Shown piece by piece: positions 44,348-54,849 of a stretch of 64,000 nucleotides of DNA. Origin of the DNA: Sciurus carolinensis (taxonomy: Eukaryota > Chordata > Mammalia > Rodentia > Sciuridae). The notes beneath the pieces were generated by a model, which did not search any database, had not been told where the DNA came from, and saw nothing but the letters and a program-made list of their open reading frames with translations. The DNA is taken from positions 9,359,241 to 9,423,240 of the forward strand of contig NC_062213.1 of assembly GCF_902686445.1 (NCBI RefSeq), given 5' to 3'. Made by a program: the position numbers and the translations under genes. How positions within the stretch are numbered: position 1 is the stretch's first letter; each line of letters begins with the position of its first letter.

Positions 44348-44524
44348 CTTTTTAATTAATTAATTATTTTTTTGGTACCAGGGATTGAACCCGGGGTGCT
44401 TGTCTACTGAGCCACATCCCCGGACCTTCTTAGATTTTATTTAGGGACAGGGTCTGGCTAAGTTGCTGAGGCTGACTTTGAAATTGCGATCCTCCTGCCT
44501 CATCCTAAACTGCTGGGCTAAACC
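44348..44524 (-). mobile_element. B1-dID composite SINE (antisense)
   Basis: On plus: a T/A tail (TTTTTAATTAATTAATTATT), then GGTACCAGGGATTGAACCC (ID B-box complement), CTACTGAGCCACATCCCCGG, then GGGACAGGGTCTGGCTAAG, GCTGAGGCTGACTTTGAAATTG and ATCCTCCTGCCTCATCC (B1 complement). Near-identical TTCTAATTTTT (44,337-44,347) and TTCTAATTCTT (44,525-44,535) flank it as a target-site duplication. Confidence 0.9.
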
Positions 44525-45088
44525 TTCTAATTCTTAAAAATGGCGGCTAACTCCAAGTTTCAGCACTGACAAAACACGCCTGGGAAGTCACAGTGTCCAC
44601 AGCTCCGATTGAGCCTGGTCATTGACGGATTAGAAATGGCCTGAGAACTCAGGGACTTCCAGAAGTCCCCAGGGAGCCCGGCCCTGGTGGACGCCAAGCA
44701 AGTCCTCTCAGTCTGGTGGGCCGCCCGCCCCCGTGGACTCCTCCCCACCTCTTCTCAAGGTGGAGCTGGAGCCTCAGAGGGAAGGGACCTGCTGGAGGTG
44801 CCAGCTCACAACCCCAGAGTTCAGAGCAGGCTGGTGCTTCCAGGCCTGTGTCCCCGAGACTGTCCAGCCACCACATGCCAGGAACCACCCTGTGGTGGCT
44901 TCACCAACTGCCCCAGCAGGGCTCCCGCGGGTGGCCCGACGCCTGCCAACCCACCCAGGGAGGGCGGCGTCTCCGGAGCCAACAGATGTACCCCTGAAGG
45001 TGGGGGCGTCTGCTCCGCCCTCCTTCTGGTGGCCCGTCCTGGGAGGAGCCTGGGGTCTGGTCGAAGGACTTGCTCTTGACCTTGGCTG

Positions 45089-45107
45089 GACGTTCTTAGA
45101 GAACGTC
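45089..45107. promoter_or_regulatory. Perfect 19-bp palindrome (8-bp arms, 3-bp spacer)
   Basis: GACGTTCT TAG AGAACGTC. Dyad-symmetric sites like this are typical of dimeric transcription factors. The half-sites point the opposite way from a classical steroid-receptor element, so no factor is assigned. It stands six bases upstream of the TATA-like box at 45,114. Confidence 0.5.
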
Positions 45108-45113
45108 TGAGGC

Positions 45114-45120
45114 TATAAAT
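45114..45120 (+). promoter_or_regulatory. TATA-box-like element TATAAAT
   Basis: CTATAAAT sits right behind the 19-bp palindrome and 180 bases before a perfect splice donor. It would predict initiation at about 45,140-45,150. Promoter function is inference. Confidence 0.3.
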
Positions 45121-45144
45121 CCGAGGCTGAAAAGGGACCCATGT

Positions 45145-45299
45145 TCTCCTGCCTGGCTGACCTGGGGCCCAGCACAGGGGCCTGGACCTGCATTCGAGCG
45201 CTGTGAGCAGTTCCAGCTCGGGTGCCCTGGCTGTGACTCCAGGCTGCCGGCTGTGGTGATCGCTGCCCTGCTGGCTTCAGAGCTACTAGGAGAGGCCAG
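45145..45299 (+). other. Candidate alternative first exon
   Basis: Bounded on the left by the start predicted from the TATA-like element and on the right by GGCCAG|GTGAGT, a perfect donor after 45,299. An ATG at 45,141 opens a frame of 21 codons only, so any exon here would be 5' UTR or non-coding. If the CpG island at 10 kb belongs to the same plus-strand gene, this would be a downstream alternative promoter within its first intron. No transcript support can be given. Confidence 0.22.
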
Positions 45300-45366
45300 G
45301 TGAGTGGAGGGATCTGAGCTGCCAAGGAAAGAGTTAAAGAAATATCAGTAGTGTTTGTCCTTAAAG

Positions 45367-45720
45367 TCCTTCTCCCTGGAGGATGACATTTGAGCTGCTG
45401 GGACAGGAATGACAGGAAGGAGCCAGAAAATCCAGGCTGTGCAAAGGCCCTGAGGCAGTAATGAACTTGGAGGGATCAAGAATAGCTATGGGGCTGGCAT
45501 GTCCAGACAGAGAGAGTAGGGAGAACCTGTGGGGGCAAAGCAGTGACGTGGCCAGCGACTGCCGGAGCAGGGCCAGCACCCTGCCAGCTCTCCCCCAGGC
45601 CAGCGGCAAGGAGCTCAGCATCTGGGACACACCCGTACGCCCAGTCCATGACGGTGCAGGCAAGAGTAGAAGGGTCCAGAAAGTGAAGAAGCTGGTGGTG
45701 AGGGGAGTTGCTCCAGCAGA
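45367..45720 (-). repeat. L2-type fragment (antisense)
   Basis: GAGGATGACATTTGAGCTGCTGGG, ATGACAGGAAGGAGCCAG, GTGCAAAGGCCCTGAGGCAG and GAACTTGGAGGGATCAAG form the ancient antisense L2-associated module in order. The part after 45,550 is decayed. The 307-codon plus frame (45,461-46,384) crosses this repeat and is rejected as a gene. Confidence 0.65.
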
Positions 45721-46429
45721 TGTCCAGGAGGTGCGGGGTGGTCACCTGGCTGGTACGTGGGAGCAGGGTTGGCTCCCCTGGGCTGGGATCACTGAGGGGC
45801 AACGTGGGCATGAGCAGGTCGCCTCCATTTATCTGTGGAAGCTGGGAGAGGAAGGACTTGAAGGCCTGGGTGCCTGGACTACAGAGGCCCGGGACCCGGG
45901 AGGCTCAAGGGTCCGAGCAGCCCTGGGTGATGTCCGGACCCGCCCTCTCTACCCAGTACCCCCGGAGGCAAATGCATCCTCACGGCTCCTCGGTGCAGAA
46001 GTCAGGCCCCGCAGCACACTGCCTAGCGAGCAGGAAGGAGGCAGGGAGACTCCAGCGCCTCCTTCGCCTCTGCCGAGGAGGACAGCTGGTGTCCACCATC
46101 CCGCAGACGGCTCGCAGCGGAGGGAGGCGTGCTCCAGAAAGAGAGGGTGGCCGTGGGCAGTGGGCAGTGGGCAGGGAGCAGTCAACAGCAGGCTGCGCTT
46201 CGCCCGCTCCTGCCCGCCCGCAGTTCTCCTGCAGAGGGTGCAGTCCCAGCCCCAGGCTCCTTGCTCCACGGGGAAAACAGGCTTAAGCCTGCAGCTTGGT
46301 CCCCCACGTTCTGTGCTCTTGAGACTCTGTAAGTGGCACTCCCTCCCAGGAGCATCCTGGACAGAAAATGACCATGGAGGGTGACTGGTTGGTGTGGCGT
46401 CTTAGATACTTGCGTATAGAAAACGTGGC
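45721..46429. other. No gene seen; short tandem GTGGGCA x3
   Basis: GC-rich unique DNA. At about 46,153-46,174 GTGGGCA is repeated three times. Long overlapping frames in three phases indicate base composition, not coding. Confidence 0.5.
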
Positions 46430-46680
46430 ATGTCTTTCTTGGCTGTGTTGCTTTAAATATTAATGAAGTAGAACTGTTCCTTTTGCTTACTGGTTGTTGA
46501 CATTCCTTCCAGGTTATTTGCCTTTTAATTCCCAGTTTTTACAAGTTAGGCTTTGTGTGTGTGTGTTGTGTGTGATTGTTGTTTTGTTAGAGCTCTTTGC
46601 ATATGATGAGAATTAGCCAGGTGCTGCACACACCCTTCCTGGTTTGCCATTCATTTTTCATGATCTTTCGGGCATTTAAC
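46430..46680 (+). repeat. Old L1 fragment with (TG)n
   Basis: TTTGTTAGAGCTCTTTGCATATGATGAG and TTTGCCATTCATTTTTCATG resemble the L1M 3' string TTTGTAGGAGTTCTTTATATATTC ... TTGCCTTTCATTTTC. A (GT)n microsatellite lies at 46,553-46,580. Confidence 0.5.
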
Positions 46681-46699
46681 TCCTGGGAGCTGGAATCAG

Positions 46700-46905
46700 C
46701 GACCTTTTTCTGTGAAGGGCCAGACAGTAAATGTTTTTAGTCTTCGAGAGCCAGCAGGTCTCAGCTATCCATTCTCAACTATGCCGTGGTAGCATGAAAG
46801 CAGACACGGCTATCATGTAACTGAATGTGCGTGACTATGTTCCCATAAAACTTTATTAACAAAACCAGGAAGCAGGCCTGCCGGCTCTAAGTTGCCTGCC
46901 TGTGC
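46700..46905 (+). mobile_element. hAT-Charlie-type MITE (non-autonomous)
   Basis: TTTTTCTGTGAAGGGCCAGACAG, TAAATGTTTTTAGTCTTCG, AACTATGCCGTGGTAGCATGAAAGC and TTCCCATAAAACTTTATTAAC follow in order a common hAT MITE (TTTCTGTAAAGGGCCAGATAG ... CCGTTGTAGCGCGAAAGC ... CCAATAAAACTTTATTTAC). Subfamily name is not certain to me. Confidence 0.75.
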
Positions 46906-47869
46906 CTTAGAGCTTAATTCTCATGCATCCATCTTTTCCCTTTGTGTAACTACCAGATTTTATAAGCAGAGGTCTTCTGCAGCTCAGAATTTAAATGAGA
47001 GAGAAATAAATAAGCACAAACTTAAGGAGAAAAAAGCACTCGAGCAGACAAGGCAGGAGCCCCAGGAACCATGAATTCTGATGGACAGTCTGGAGGCCTC
47101 GGCCTTCATCTTGGTGGGTCCCCAAGTCCCCAGGTGGACAGAGGAGGGAGCGCTGGGCCTGGGGGCCTGGCAGGGCTGTGCTGGAAGGGGGCACACTCCA
47201 TGGGCTCCCCTCCCCCACCTCTCCTATGACCTTTGCTCACACCCCTGACCTGGGCCCATGGAGGACAGAGAGACCTGCCTTCTGCCACCTGGTCTTGGTA
47301 GCCTGGGGCGGACCCCCAGCTTCCCTCCATGGAAGCCATCCGTCTCCCCTTTCCCTCTTCCTGCAGGACCTGTGCCCTCCAGGGACAGGGCCGTCAGGCT
47401 TGACTGAGTGTGAGTTCCACACCCAGTGCAGGAGAATCCTGTCCCCAGTCTTCTGATCCAGTTTCGAGGTGTTCTCGCGCCCAGTGTGGTGTGTAAGACA
47501 GAACTCGCCCGTGCTAAGCCATGAATCAGGAGCCCGACTGACTCTGCCAAGGACAGCTGTCCGATGTGCTTGTTATGTGCTTGCTCTGCTGGCCTCTGCT
47601 CAGCTGCCCTTGTGACCTGCTAGAGACACAGGCCTGGGGGCTGTGCAGAGCCTGGGAGGACGCACGCACGCATGCCAGCTACAGACCTGGAAGCCCTCCG
47701 TCTTCCTGCGCCCACACCCCCTCCCAAGCCTGGAGATGACCAGTGAGGTGCCGCAGGCCTCAGGGAGTGTGAAGGAGGCCTTGGAATCTCATGCTCTGTG
47801 GGCATCGGCCCCGCGGCCCCCTGGATTGGGTACTGCCCCTGCCATCTATGATCCGCGTCACCCAGGATG
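46906..47869. other. No gene seen; lone splice acceptor
   Basis: A strong acceptor (CCTTTCCCTCTTCCTGCAG, ending 47,366) is followed after 43 nt by a weak donor (GAGT|GTGAGT). This is not convincing as an exon. Otherwise unique DNA with chance frames. Confidence 0.4.
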
Positions 47870-48015
47870 AGTGGCTTTGCCTCTCTGCATTTGCCTGAAT
47901 GTGAAATGACTCTGATAATCAGGTGTTTGGAAGATTGGGCGACTTAAAACACATGAAGGGTTGGAGTAGTTCATATGTGTACCAGGCACACAGTAAGTGC
48001 TCAATAAATTCAACT
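47870..48015 (+). repeat. MIR 3' half (sense)
   Basis: TTTGCCTGAATGTGAAATGAC and TGTACCAGGCACACAGTAAGTGCTC then AATAAATTC: clear MIR end. Confidence 0.82.
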
Positions 48016-49324
48016 GCCCCTCTGCTATTAAGTGCACTGGAAAAATTCCATTCTGTTGCTGTTTGCTTCCTCTGACGGACTGCAGATTTACGCATCTCCA
48101 CCTCCTGCTGCACACCATTAATTAAAGTCCCCAGCCCAGATAACCTTGCTTGTCTGTCCTTAGCAAGCTTCGGCTTGATAAGAATTTTCAGAAATGTGTT
48201 TGTGGGTCTTTTAAAACCCCAGGGACCAGTATTTACTGCCAAAAGGTGCAAGTGTGTCAGAAGGATCTGGGTCGGGCGCGAGGAGAAGGCTGGAGACCTC
48301 GAGAGGGGAAGGCCAAGCCTTGGGCTCCGTCCACCTGGCCGCGAGCTCTTCTGTTTGTTATTTAAGAGTCCCGCTGGGAGAGGTCACTGGTTACCTGTGT
48401 GACTGCGCCGGGGGACCTGAAGAAAGACCCGGGGTTGACGCCCCACACGTCTTCCCACTCCATCCCTGGTCCTCCCGCTGAAGGACCCCTGCTACCCTCC
48501 CAGGGTAGCGTGTGGGGCCCCTGGGAGGACAGCACGTGGTGCGTCTGTGCGACGAGATGCCTAGACTCGGTAAACGGCGTGCTGGGGGCCAGGGGCCTTC
48601 CCGGCGGGCTCGTGGCTCCCAGGTGACAGAGGCGGCTGGGGCCCCGCAGGCCCTGGTGCTGGTGTCAACGTGCCTGGCACGCCATGGCAGAGCTGCCTCT
48701 CCAGGAGCCGGGCACCTGCACGTGCACCTCTGCCTCGGCTTGTGTCCAGTGATGTCCAGCGGGTGCTTCCCAGTCTCCTGAGGCCCACGTCCACAGTGAC
48801 GGGGGACCCAGGGACCACGGGACACTTCCAGGCCCCGTGTTTGTGACAACCACAGAAGCCCTTGGGAAGTGGAGTGACGTCAGGGGCCCTGACAGGCTCA
48901 TTGCTGAGGCTTCGCCTTTGCTCTTGGACCACGTGACCTGCGTGGTGGTCCAGCCTGGCAGGTCCCGAGTTTCCAAGACAGATGTGTCTCGAGGGCAGAG
49001 TGAAGCCAGAGGAAGGGGTCAGAAAGGGAATCAAGAGTGATTTGGGTGAGCAGATGCTGTCCGCCCGAGTGACCTGCTCAGGCCCCGAGCCTCTGGCTGA
49101 CCTGGAAACCTTGGGGGTCAGCTCGCCTGTAGCGCATCTCGCCCGCCAGACCTTTCCGCCTTGTGAATTCCCGACTTCCTTCTGCTGGAACCCTGTGCTC
49201 CGCAGGGTCCTGTGTTCCACAGGGTGCATGTTCCTTGAGTGTCTCAGCTTGTCTCTCCCAGGCCCCTGCCCCGTGTCCCCCTGTGCCTGAGCCTCCCAGG
49301 AAACCAAGCGGTCTGTCCTGTTCT
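48016..49324. other. No gene seen
   Basis: GC-rich, moderately CpG-containing unique DNA between 48,240 and 48,960 but far less CpG-dense than the 10-kb island. The 248-codon minus frame (48,561-49,307) and overlapping frames on both strands lack any motif. Confidence 0.5.
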
Positions 49325-49415
49325 AATCCCACATGTGGGGATGGAGCTCAGAGGGGTCGTGTCACCTACTTAGTCTCAAGCCAGCAGGTTGCACAGTGAG
49401 CCACCAGGCCGCACA
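49325..49415 (-). repeat. MIR fragment (antisense)
   Basis: ATGTGGGGATGGAGCTCAGAGG then TCACCTACTTAGTCTCAAGCC and GGTTGCACAGTGAGCC. Confidence 0.5.
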
Positions 49416-49544
49416 CCCTGTGCTCGGATCTCCCAGGTCTGCCCTGCCCAGGGTGGCTTCCCCAGATCTTGGAACATTCTCTCCAGTAGCCTCCCAATCA
49501 CATGTGACCTAGAATTTGCCTGATGTCACTCAGGAACTTTATTT

Positions 49545-49655
49545 AAAATTCAGTCTGATTTAATCAGTTCATTTAATTAGTGGTGCTGATTGATTAATTG
49601 ATTAGTACAACTGAGGAACTGTGTTTTAAATCTAAAGCTTAATTTGAATTAGAAA
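49545..49655. promoter_or_regulatory. A/T-rich block with homeodomain-like sites
   Basis: Within about 110 bp: TTTAATCAG, CATTTAATTAGTGG, GCTGATTGATTAATTGATTAG and CTTAATTTGAATTAG. TAATTA-type cores and overlapping TGATTGAT/TTGATTA (PBX/HOX-like) occur in a GC-rich neighbourhood with no repeat signature. Regulatory role is inference; simple A/T drift is possible. Confidence 0.25.
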
Positions 49656-49894
49656 CGGTGACATGAGGCTGGTCATGCTGGAGAACTGTACAAGCCTGAG
49701 ATGTCACCCTTGGACAACTTGCAAGCTAGCAGATTCACCTGCTGGCTGGTGCTGGCGGAAGACATGAGCTTCCTGGATCAGAGACAAAGGACCTCGCTCT
49801 GCACGCCTGAGCTTCCTGTCTGCATCCTCTCTGCCCGCCTCCCCCGTCCGGTGAAGTTTTCTGCAAAAGCATTTACTGTTAGCTGCTCTGTTTT

Positions 49895-50010
49895 ATTTGA
49901 TTTATAAGCTTGCAGAAGAGAAAGGACTTTATCTGGTTTACCTTGGGATCACCAGCATTCAAAATAGGCTTGGCATGTTCTGGAGACTCGGCGATGCTTG
50001 GCTGGATAAC
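49895..50010 (+). repeat. L2 3' fragment (sense)
   Basis: TTATAAGCTTGCAGAAGAGAAAGGAC, TTTATCTGGTTTACC and AAATAGGCTTGGCATGTTC follow the L2 order GTAAGCTCC...GGGCAGGGAC, TTTGTCTG, ACAGTGCCTGGCAC. Confidence 0.65.
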
Positions 50011-50925
50011 CAGAGGCCTCTGGCTTCCCATTACGTAGCCAAGAGTCAAGACCAGGTATTTGCTGAGGATCTTGCTTTGAAAATTCTCTGAACGTGGAAG
50101 AGCGCTCCACTTTGGAGCCTCTCTCTTCCTGGTGGCCACTGTTCTCAGCCTGGCCTCCCACAGGGTCTCAGTTCCTCTCCTGGAGCCTGAGGCAGAGATG
50201 TGGTACCCAGGGATTATGGGCAGGCATCCAGGAGAAGGGCTGGGGAAAGCAGGACTGGGCAGGGGTGGCTGGACAAGGGCACATCATTCAGCGGGCGATG
50301 ACCTTCAGCCTGATGTGTGGGACCGGGGTACCACTAGTGCGGAGCAGTTGGGCCAGCCTCACGCAGCCTGTGTCCTTCAGTCTGCCTGTGGGCTCTCAGG
50401 GTGGTGGCCGGGGGATGTGGTCACCTTCTAGGTGAAACGGCTCCCGTTCGGCCTCTGGGCTGGTCCAGAAGACAGGCAGGAAACTTGAGCAGCCCAGAGA
50501 GGCGGGGCTGGTAATCTAGAGCAGCTGCTGGCCTTTCCTTAGGTAGCAAATTACTGCCACTGACCCTTGGAGCCACTTCCCTGGAAAAGCAGGCTTTGTG
50601 TTTCGTTTCCTGGGCGGGTCAGGCTGCGCTGAGCCCCCACCCTGTGAGGTGGCTGGAGAGATGTGGAACCATATTCTAAGGGGGCTGCCAGCAAACCTCA
50701 CCAGCCTGTCCCCCACGTCCCCTGCTCTGCACGCTGCGGGAGGAGAGTCCAGGGAAAGATCGCCGGTGCTTCTGCCTGTGAGGTGGACAGCAGTGCAGGT
50801 GCCCCAGGGCGTTGCCTCTTAAAGTGGCCGCTGCCCCTGGCGGCTCAACCCCCAGCGTCCACTGCACCTACTCTGCGATATTTCATGCGTCACATCATTG
50901 ACCACCATCCAGGAGTCCATGGGGC
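50011..50925. other. No gene seen
   Basis: Unique DNA with chance frames; no exon pair or repeat recognised. Confidence 0.45.
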
Positions 50926-50966
50926 AGCCTCAGTTTACCCACTTAGCAGGTGGGTAAACTGAGGCT
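50926..50966. repeat. Perfect 17-bp inverted repeat, 7-nt loop
   Basis: Arm 1, AGCCTCAGTTTACCCAC (50,926-50,942), and arm 2, GTGGGTAAACTGAGGCT (50,950-50,966), are exact complements around TTAGCAG. The arm resembles the MIR core (GCCTCAGTTTCCTCATC), so two facing MIR pieces or a template-switch event may have made it. Confidence 0.9.
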
Positions 50967-51909
50967 CACTCCCACTGTCCTCCTGAACACTGACGTCACC
51001 CTGCCCTCCCCCAGGACAGGAAACCCCGGTCCGGGGGCTTCGTCTTCCTTGCCCCCTTGTGGGCATATTCCTTCCCTCTTCCCAGGCGACTGACAGTCTC
51101 GCCTCCACCCTGAAGCCGGCCCGGCCCAGCCCAGCCTGCTGACCACCCGCCTCTTCCCTGACACGGCGTCCCGTCCCGTCCTCCCAAGGGCAGGGCTCTC
51201 CCTTCCCTGGCCACTGTCCCCCATGTCACCTACCGCCAGGCTTTTGGCAAAAACAAACCAACAGACAAGGACCCCAGACTCCAAACCCGAGACCACCCAC
51301 ACCCACGTTGTGCCCCGAACGGGCTTCCCGGTTCCCTGCCCACTTCTCCCCAGCGCCCAGGCATGTGGAAAGCTGGGCTCTTTCCCAGAAAGGGAAGGGA
51401 GGTGGTTTTGAAGTGACTCAAACAGGGGCTTGCCGGGTGATGTCAGGTCCTGGCAAGTCCACCCACGAGGTGGCCGAGCCGACGTTGGCCTCGGGCAGTG
51501 GAAGGGGTCAGCCTCATTTCCTCCTCAGCGAGCAGGAGTCCGTGGAGTGATGCCCAAGCTGCCTCAGGAGACTGGGGTTCCCGCCCTGGCCAGCCACGTG
51601 ACCTGGGGACAGCGCTGGGGACAGGAGTCTGACGCTCCACCGGCCCTCCCACCCTACCTGGCTCTGTGCTGCTGTGGCCGCCAGCCTTCCTCTCCCCTCC
51701 TCCAGCCTCCTTCCTGCCACCTGCTGGAGGATCGGCCCTGCCTGCGGAGCGGACCTCCCACACTCTGCAGAGGGAGGGAGGGAGCGCTGGCCCTAAGGGT
51801 TTGCTGAGAGAGCAGCAGTGGGCTGGTTCCCAGTGCCCTCCAGCCGCCGCACCGCACACCCCACACACCCATCCCGTGCGCCCCCTCAAGCGCGTGCTTC
51901 CTCAGGCAC
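50967..51909. other. No gene seen
   Basis: GC-rich unique DNA; overlapping chance frames on both strands. Confidence 0.45.
51714..51727 (-). promoter_or_regulatory. CTCF-type motif
   Basis: On the minus strand CCAGCAGGTGGCAG fits every position of CCASYAGRKGGCRS. Same orientation as the site at 12,765. Confidence 0.5.
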
Positions 51910-52060
51910 GCTCTGTGCCATGTCTCATGGTCCTTGCAACAACCTCAGGATACAGGGGCTCCTGTCATCCACCTTTGCTGATGAGGAAACTGAGACTCAG
52001 ACGGGAAGTGCTTCTGTGTGGCCACAGAGCTGCTAAGTGGCAAAGCCTGCAGAGAAGGCA
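51910..52060 (-). repeat. MIR (antisense)
   Basis: TGGTCCTTGCAACAACCTCAGG, TTTGCTGATGAGGAAACTGAGAC and CACAGAGCTGCTAAGTGGCAAAGCC: near-complete antisense MIR. Confidence 0.88.
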
Positions 52061-52124
52061 GATATGCTGACCCCCTGCTCAGGGTTGCTGCTGGTAGGAA
52101 TTGGGTGTTTGCAGAAGGAGCCCT

Positions 52125-52310
52125 GTACTGGTCAGCTCTGCTGCATCACAAACAAGCCCCAGAGTTCAGGGACTTGCCATGAATCTTGTTCACGTGAGGA
52201 ACAAGCAAGCCGTGGCTGCCTGCAGCTGGCTGTGGCTGGGCCCCTGCCCTGAGTCTTCCCGGCTTCGGTCCAGGCTGAAGGCAGCCACTCCCCAGGGCGA
52301 GCCAGGCGCT
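52125..52310 (-). repeat. MLT1-like fragment (antisense)
   Basis: GGTCAGCTCTGCTGCATCAC, AAACAAGCCCCAGAGTTCAGGG resembles TGCTGCATAACAAACCACCCC ... CTTAGTGGC. Right boundary uncertain. Confidence 0.4.
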
Positions 52311-52554
52311 CTCCAGAGCAGAAAGGACCGTGCGTTGAAGGAGCAGTGGCATGTAAGCCTTCTTCCAAGAGACCACACCCCTGGGCAGAAGCAAGGACCT
52401 GGCCAAGCCCACGTCAGGGGTCAGGGAGGTACTGTCCTTCCACAAAGAGAGGCGGGCCTGGGGGTGGCAATAAAAATGCACCAAGTCCCATCCAGGCTGT
52501 CTGGCCTGAGGCGCCGTCTCTTTGGTGTGACTGCGGGCACCGTGTTTCACGGAA

Positions 52555-52650
52555 GACCACCCCGCGCGACTTCCTCTTCTATAAAATGGAAGGATGCCCG
52601 AAGCGCTGTCCCCACCCAGCGTTGCTGTGACGGGCACACTGGCTGGGCGC
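52555..52650 (+). repeat. MIR core (sense)
   Basis: GACTTCCTCTTCTATAAAATGG, GGATGCCCG and CAGCGTTGCTGTGACGGGC. Confidence 0.6.
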
Positions 52651-53960
52651 TCAAGGGCAGACGCCTACCCTCTCGCAGCTCTGGTGTTTGGACTCCTGGG
52701 ATGGAAGCTCTGCCTGGCCTGGGCGTGGCTGCTCTCACCTGCTCCGCACGGCCCTTCTGCTCTGCAAGGGACCCTGCTGCCTCCTCTTCTCCTAAGGCCC
52801 CCAGTTCCTTGGTTCGGCCCTGAACATCGTGACCACATCTATGCCTTCCTGAGGGCCTTCCTCCAACTGCAGTCCCCTCAGGCCTGGGACTTCAACGTAG
52901 GGGTTGAGAGGACGCACAGGCAGGTCCCGTTCCTTGGTGGTGTAGGGAGGATCTCGGTGGGCCAGACACTTGCGTGTCGACGCTGGCTTACCAGGAAGCT
53001 CTGGATAGAAGCCAGGCTGCCCCGGGCCTCCGGGGGCTTGTCCCTCGTGCTGATGGGGCCTCTGCAATGGCGACACCTCATTGAGTTGATACCTACACCC
53101 TTGAAATGATCCCAGTTCATGGCACTGGCGAGGTGCTCAGAAAGGAGATTTCTGACTCACACTGGGACGCATAAGGCAGCAGTCTGGACCCAACCAGGTT
53201 GGAGGGGCTCTGGGCCGTACCCTGGCCACGTTGCTCCCCAGCCATGTGACTTGGGGCCCATCCTTGTCTTGTGCCAACCAGGCTCCCTCCCTAGGACAGA
53301 GAATATTTTGCCAGCAAAATCTCAGCAGTTTTCGTTTTCTCATAACCTTTTGTGCCTGTTCCGGGGGAGGTGGGCAATGTTCAGTGCCAGAGTCAACTCG
53401 GAAAGGTATTTCTACAAAGTCCTTGGGAACTCTGGAGTGACAGTGCTCCCCAAGCCCCCTCCCACAGGTACTGTGTCCCCACAAGGCACCATGATGACCC
53501 TGCATGGCAGGGCTGGGAAGGAGGGACACTGCCCCTGTGTGGGGCTGTGTCTGTCCTGTGGGAGCCTCAGTGTGGCCTTGAACTTGAGCAGCTCCACAGG
53601 CTCCTGGATGTGAGTGGCGTGGGACTCTGCGCAGTCTAGAAACCCGCTGACTTGCCATCCTTGTTCGTGTTTCTGCTCCCACCTCTGGCCTTGCCCAGGA
53701 AGAGCTGGGTCTGGGGGTGCCTGGCAAGACCTCTGTCAGCTGGGAGGGAGGATCAGGGCACAGTCAGCTGGCTTCCCGTGTCTTCAGCATGGCAAGGTCG
53801 GGGAGGGGCACCGCGTGGAGGAGCATGGCCTCCCCCAGCTCACTGCTGAGTAAACACGGGTGTGCCGCCCACTTCAGAGCGCGCTGGCCCTCAGCCTCCC
53901 CTTCCCGGCCAGGAAATGAGAACAAACACCTCCCGTGAGATGCACATCTGGCCCAGAGTA
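52651..53960. other. No gene seen
   Basis: Unique DNA. The overlapping frames of 170-196 codons at 52,594-53,727 on both strands have no domain. Confidence 0.5.
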
Positions 53961-54786
53961 GATGATGATGTGGTGATGGTGGTGATGGTGGTAAGGGTCA
54001 TGGTGCCGGGAGTGTTGGTGGTGACAATGACAGTGATGGTGGTGGTGGTGATGGTGATGGTGGTGATGGTGACAGTGGTCATGATGTTGATGGTGATGGT
54101 GGTCGTGATGCTCGTGAGAATGGTGATGGTGTTGGTAGTGTTGATGGTGATGGTGATGGTGGTGGTGATGATGGTGGTGGTGATGGTGGTGATGATGGCG
54201 GTAGTGATGATGGTGGTGGTGGTGATGGTGGTGATGATGGCGGTAGTGGTGATGGTGGTGGTGGTGATGGTGGTGATGATGGCGGTAGTGGTGATGGTGG
54301 TGGTGGTGATGGTGGTGATGATGGCGGTAGTGGTGATGGTGGTGGTGGTGATGGTGATGGTGGTGGTGATGGTGGTGATGATGGCAGTAGTGATGATGGT
54401 GGTGGTGATGGTGATGGTGGTGATGATGGCGGTAGTGGTGATGGTGGTGGTGGTGATGGTGGTGATGATGGTGGTAGTGGTGATGGTGGTGGTGGTGATG
54501 GTGATGGTGGTGGTGATGGTGGTGATGATGGCAGTAGTGATGATGGTGGTGGTGATGGTGATGGTGGTGATGATGGCGGTAGTGGTGATGGTGGTGGTGG
54601 TGATGGTGATGGTGGTGGTGATGGTGATGATGATGGCGGTAGTGGTGATGGTGGTGGTGGTGATGGTGGTGATGATGGCGGTAGTGGTGATGGTGGTGGT
54701 GGTGATGGTAGTGGTGATGGTGGTGGTGGTGATGGTGACGGTGGTGGGGCTGACAGTGGTGTCAATGGTGACAGTGGTGATGGTAG
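53961..54786. repeat. GAT/GGT minisatellite with 42-bp unit and 147-bp higher-order repeat
   Basis: About 826 bp of GATGGT/GGTGAT-type DNA. The left third is irregular. From about 54,180 a 42-bp unit of 14 triplets, containing GATGATGGCGGTAGTGG, repeats in tandem. Further on, units of about 60, 45 and 42 bp alternate, giving a 147-bp period: GCAGTAG occurs at 54,384 and again at 54,531. Because every step is a multiple of three, frames stay open on both strands (311 codons plus, 254 minus). They read Met/Val or Pro/Ser low complexity and are not genes. Confidence 0.95.
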
Positions 54787-54849
54787 TTGGCCCTTAGGCT
54801 GTGCTTCATTTACCTGGACCCTGATGGCCTCAGCCACCAGCATTGAGCA

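Noticed and set aside
45461..46384. 307-codon plus frame
   Set aside because: It crosses an L2-type repeat and a second frame of 192 codons overlaps it; no protein family recognised.
47367..47409. Short exon after a strong acceptor
   Set aside because: Only 43 nt, with a weak donor (T at -1); likely a lone pyrimidine-tract acceptor.
53862..54797. 311-codon plus frame and 254-codon minus frame
   Set aside because: Both are products of the triplet-based minisatellite; Met/Val and Pro/Ser low complexity, no domain.
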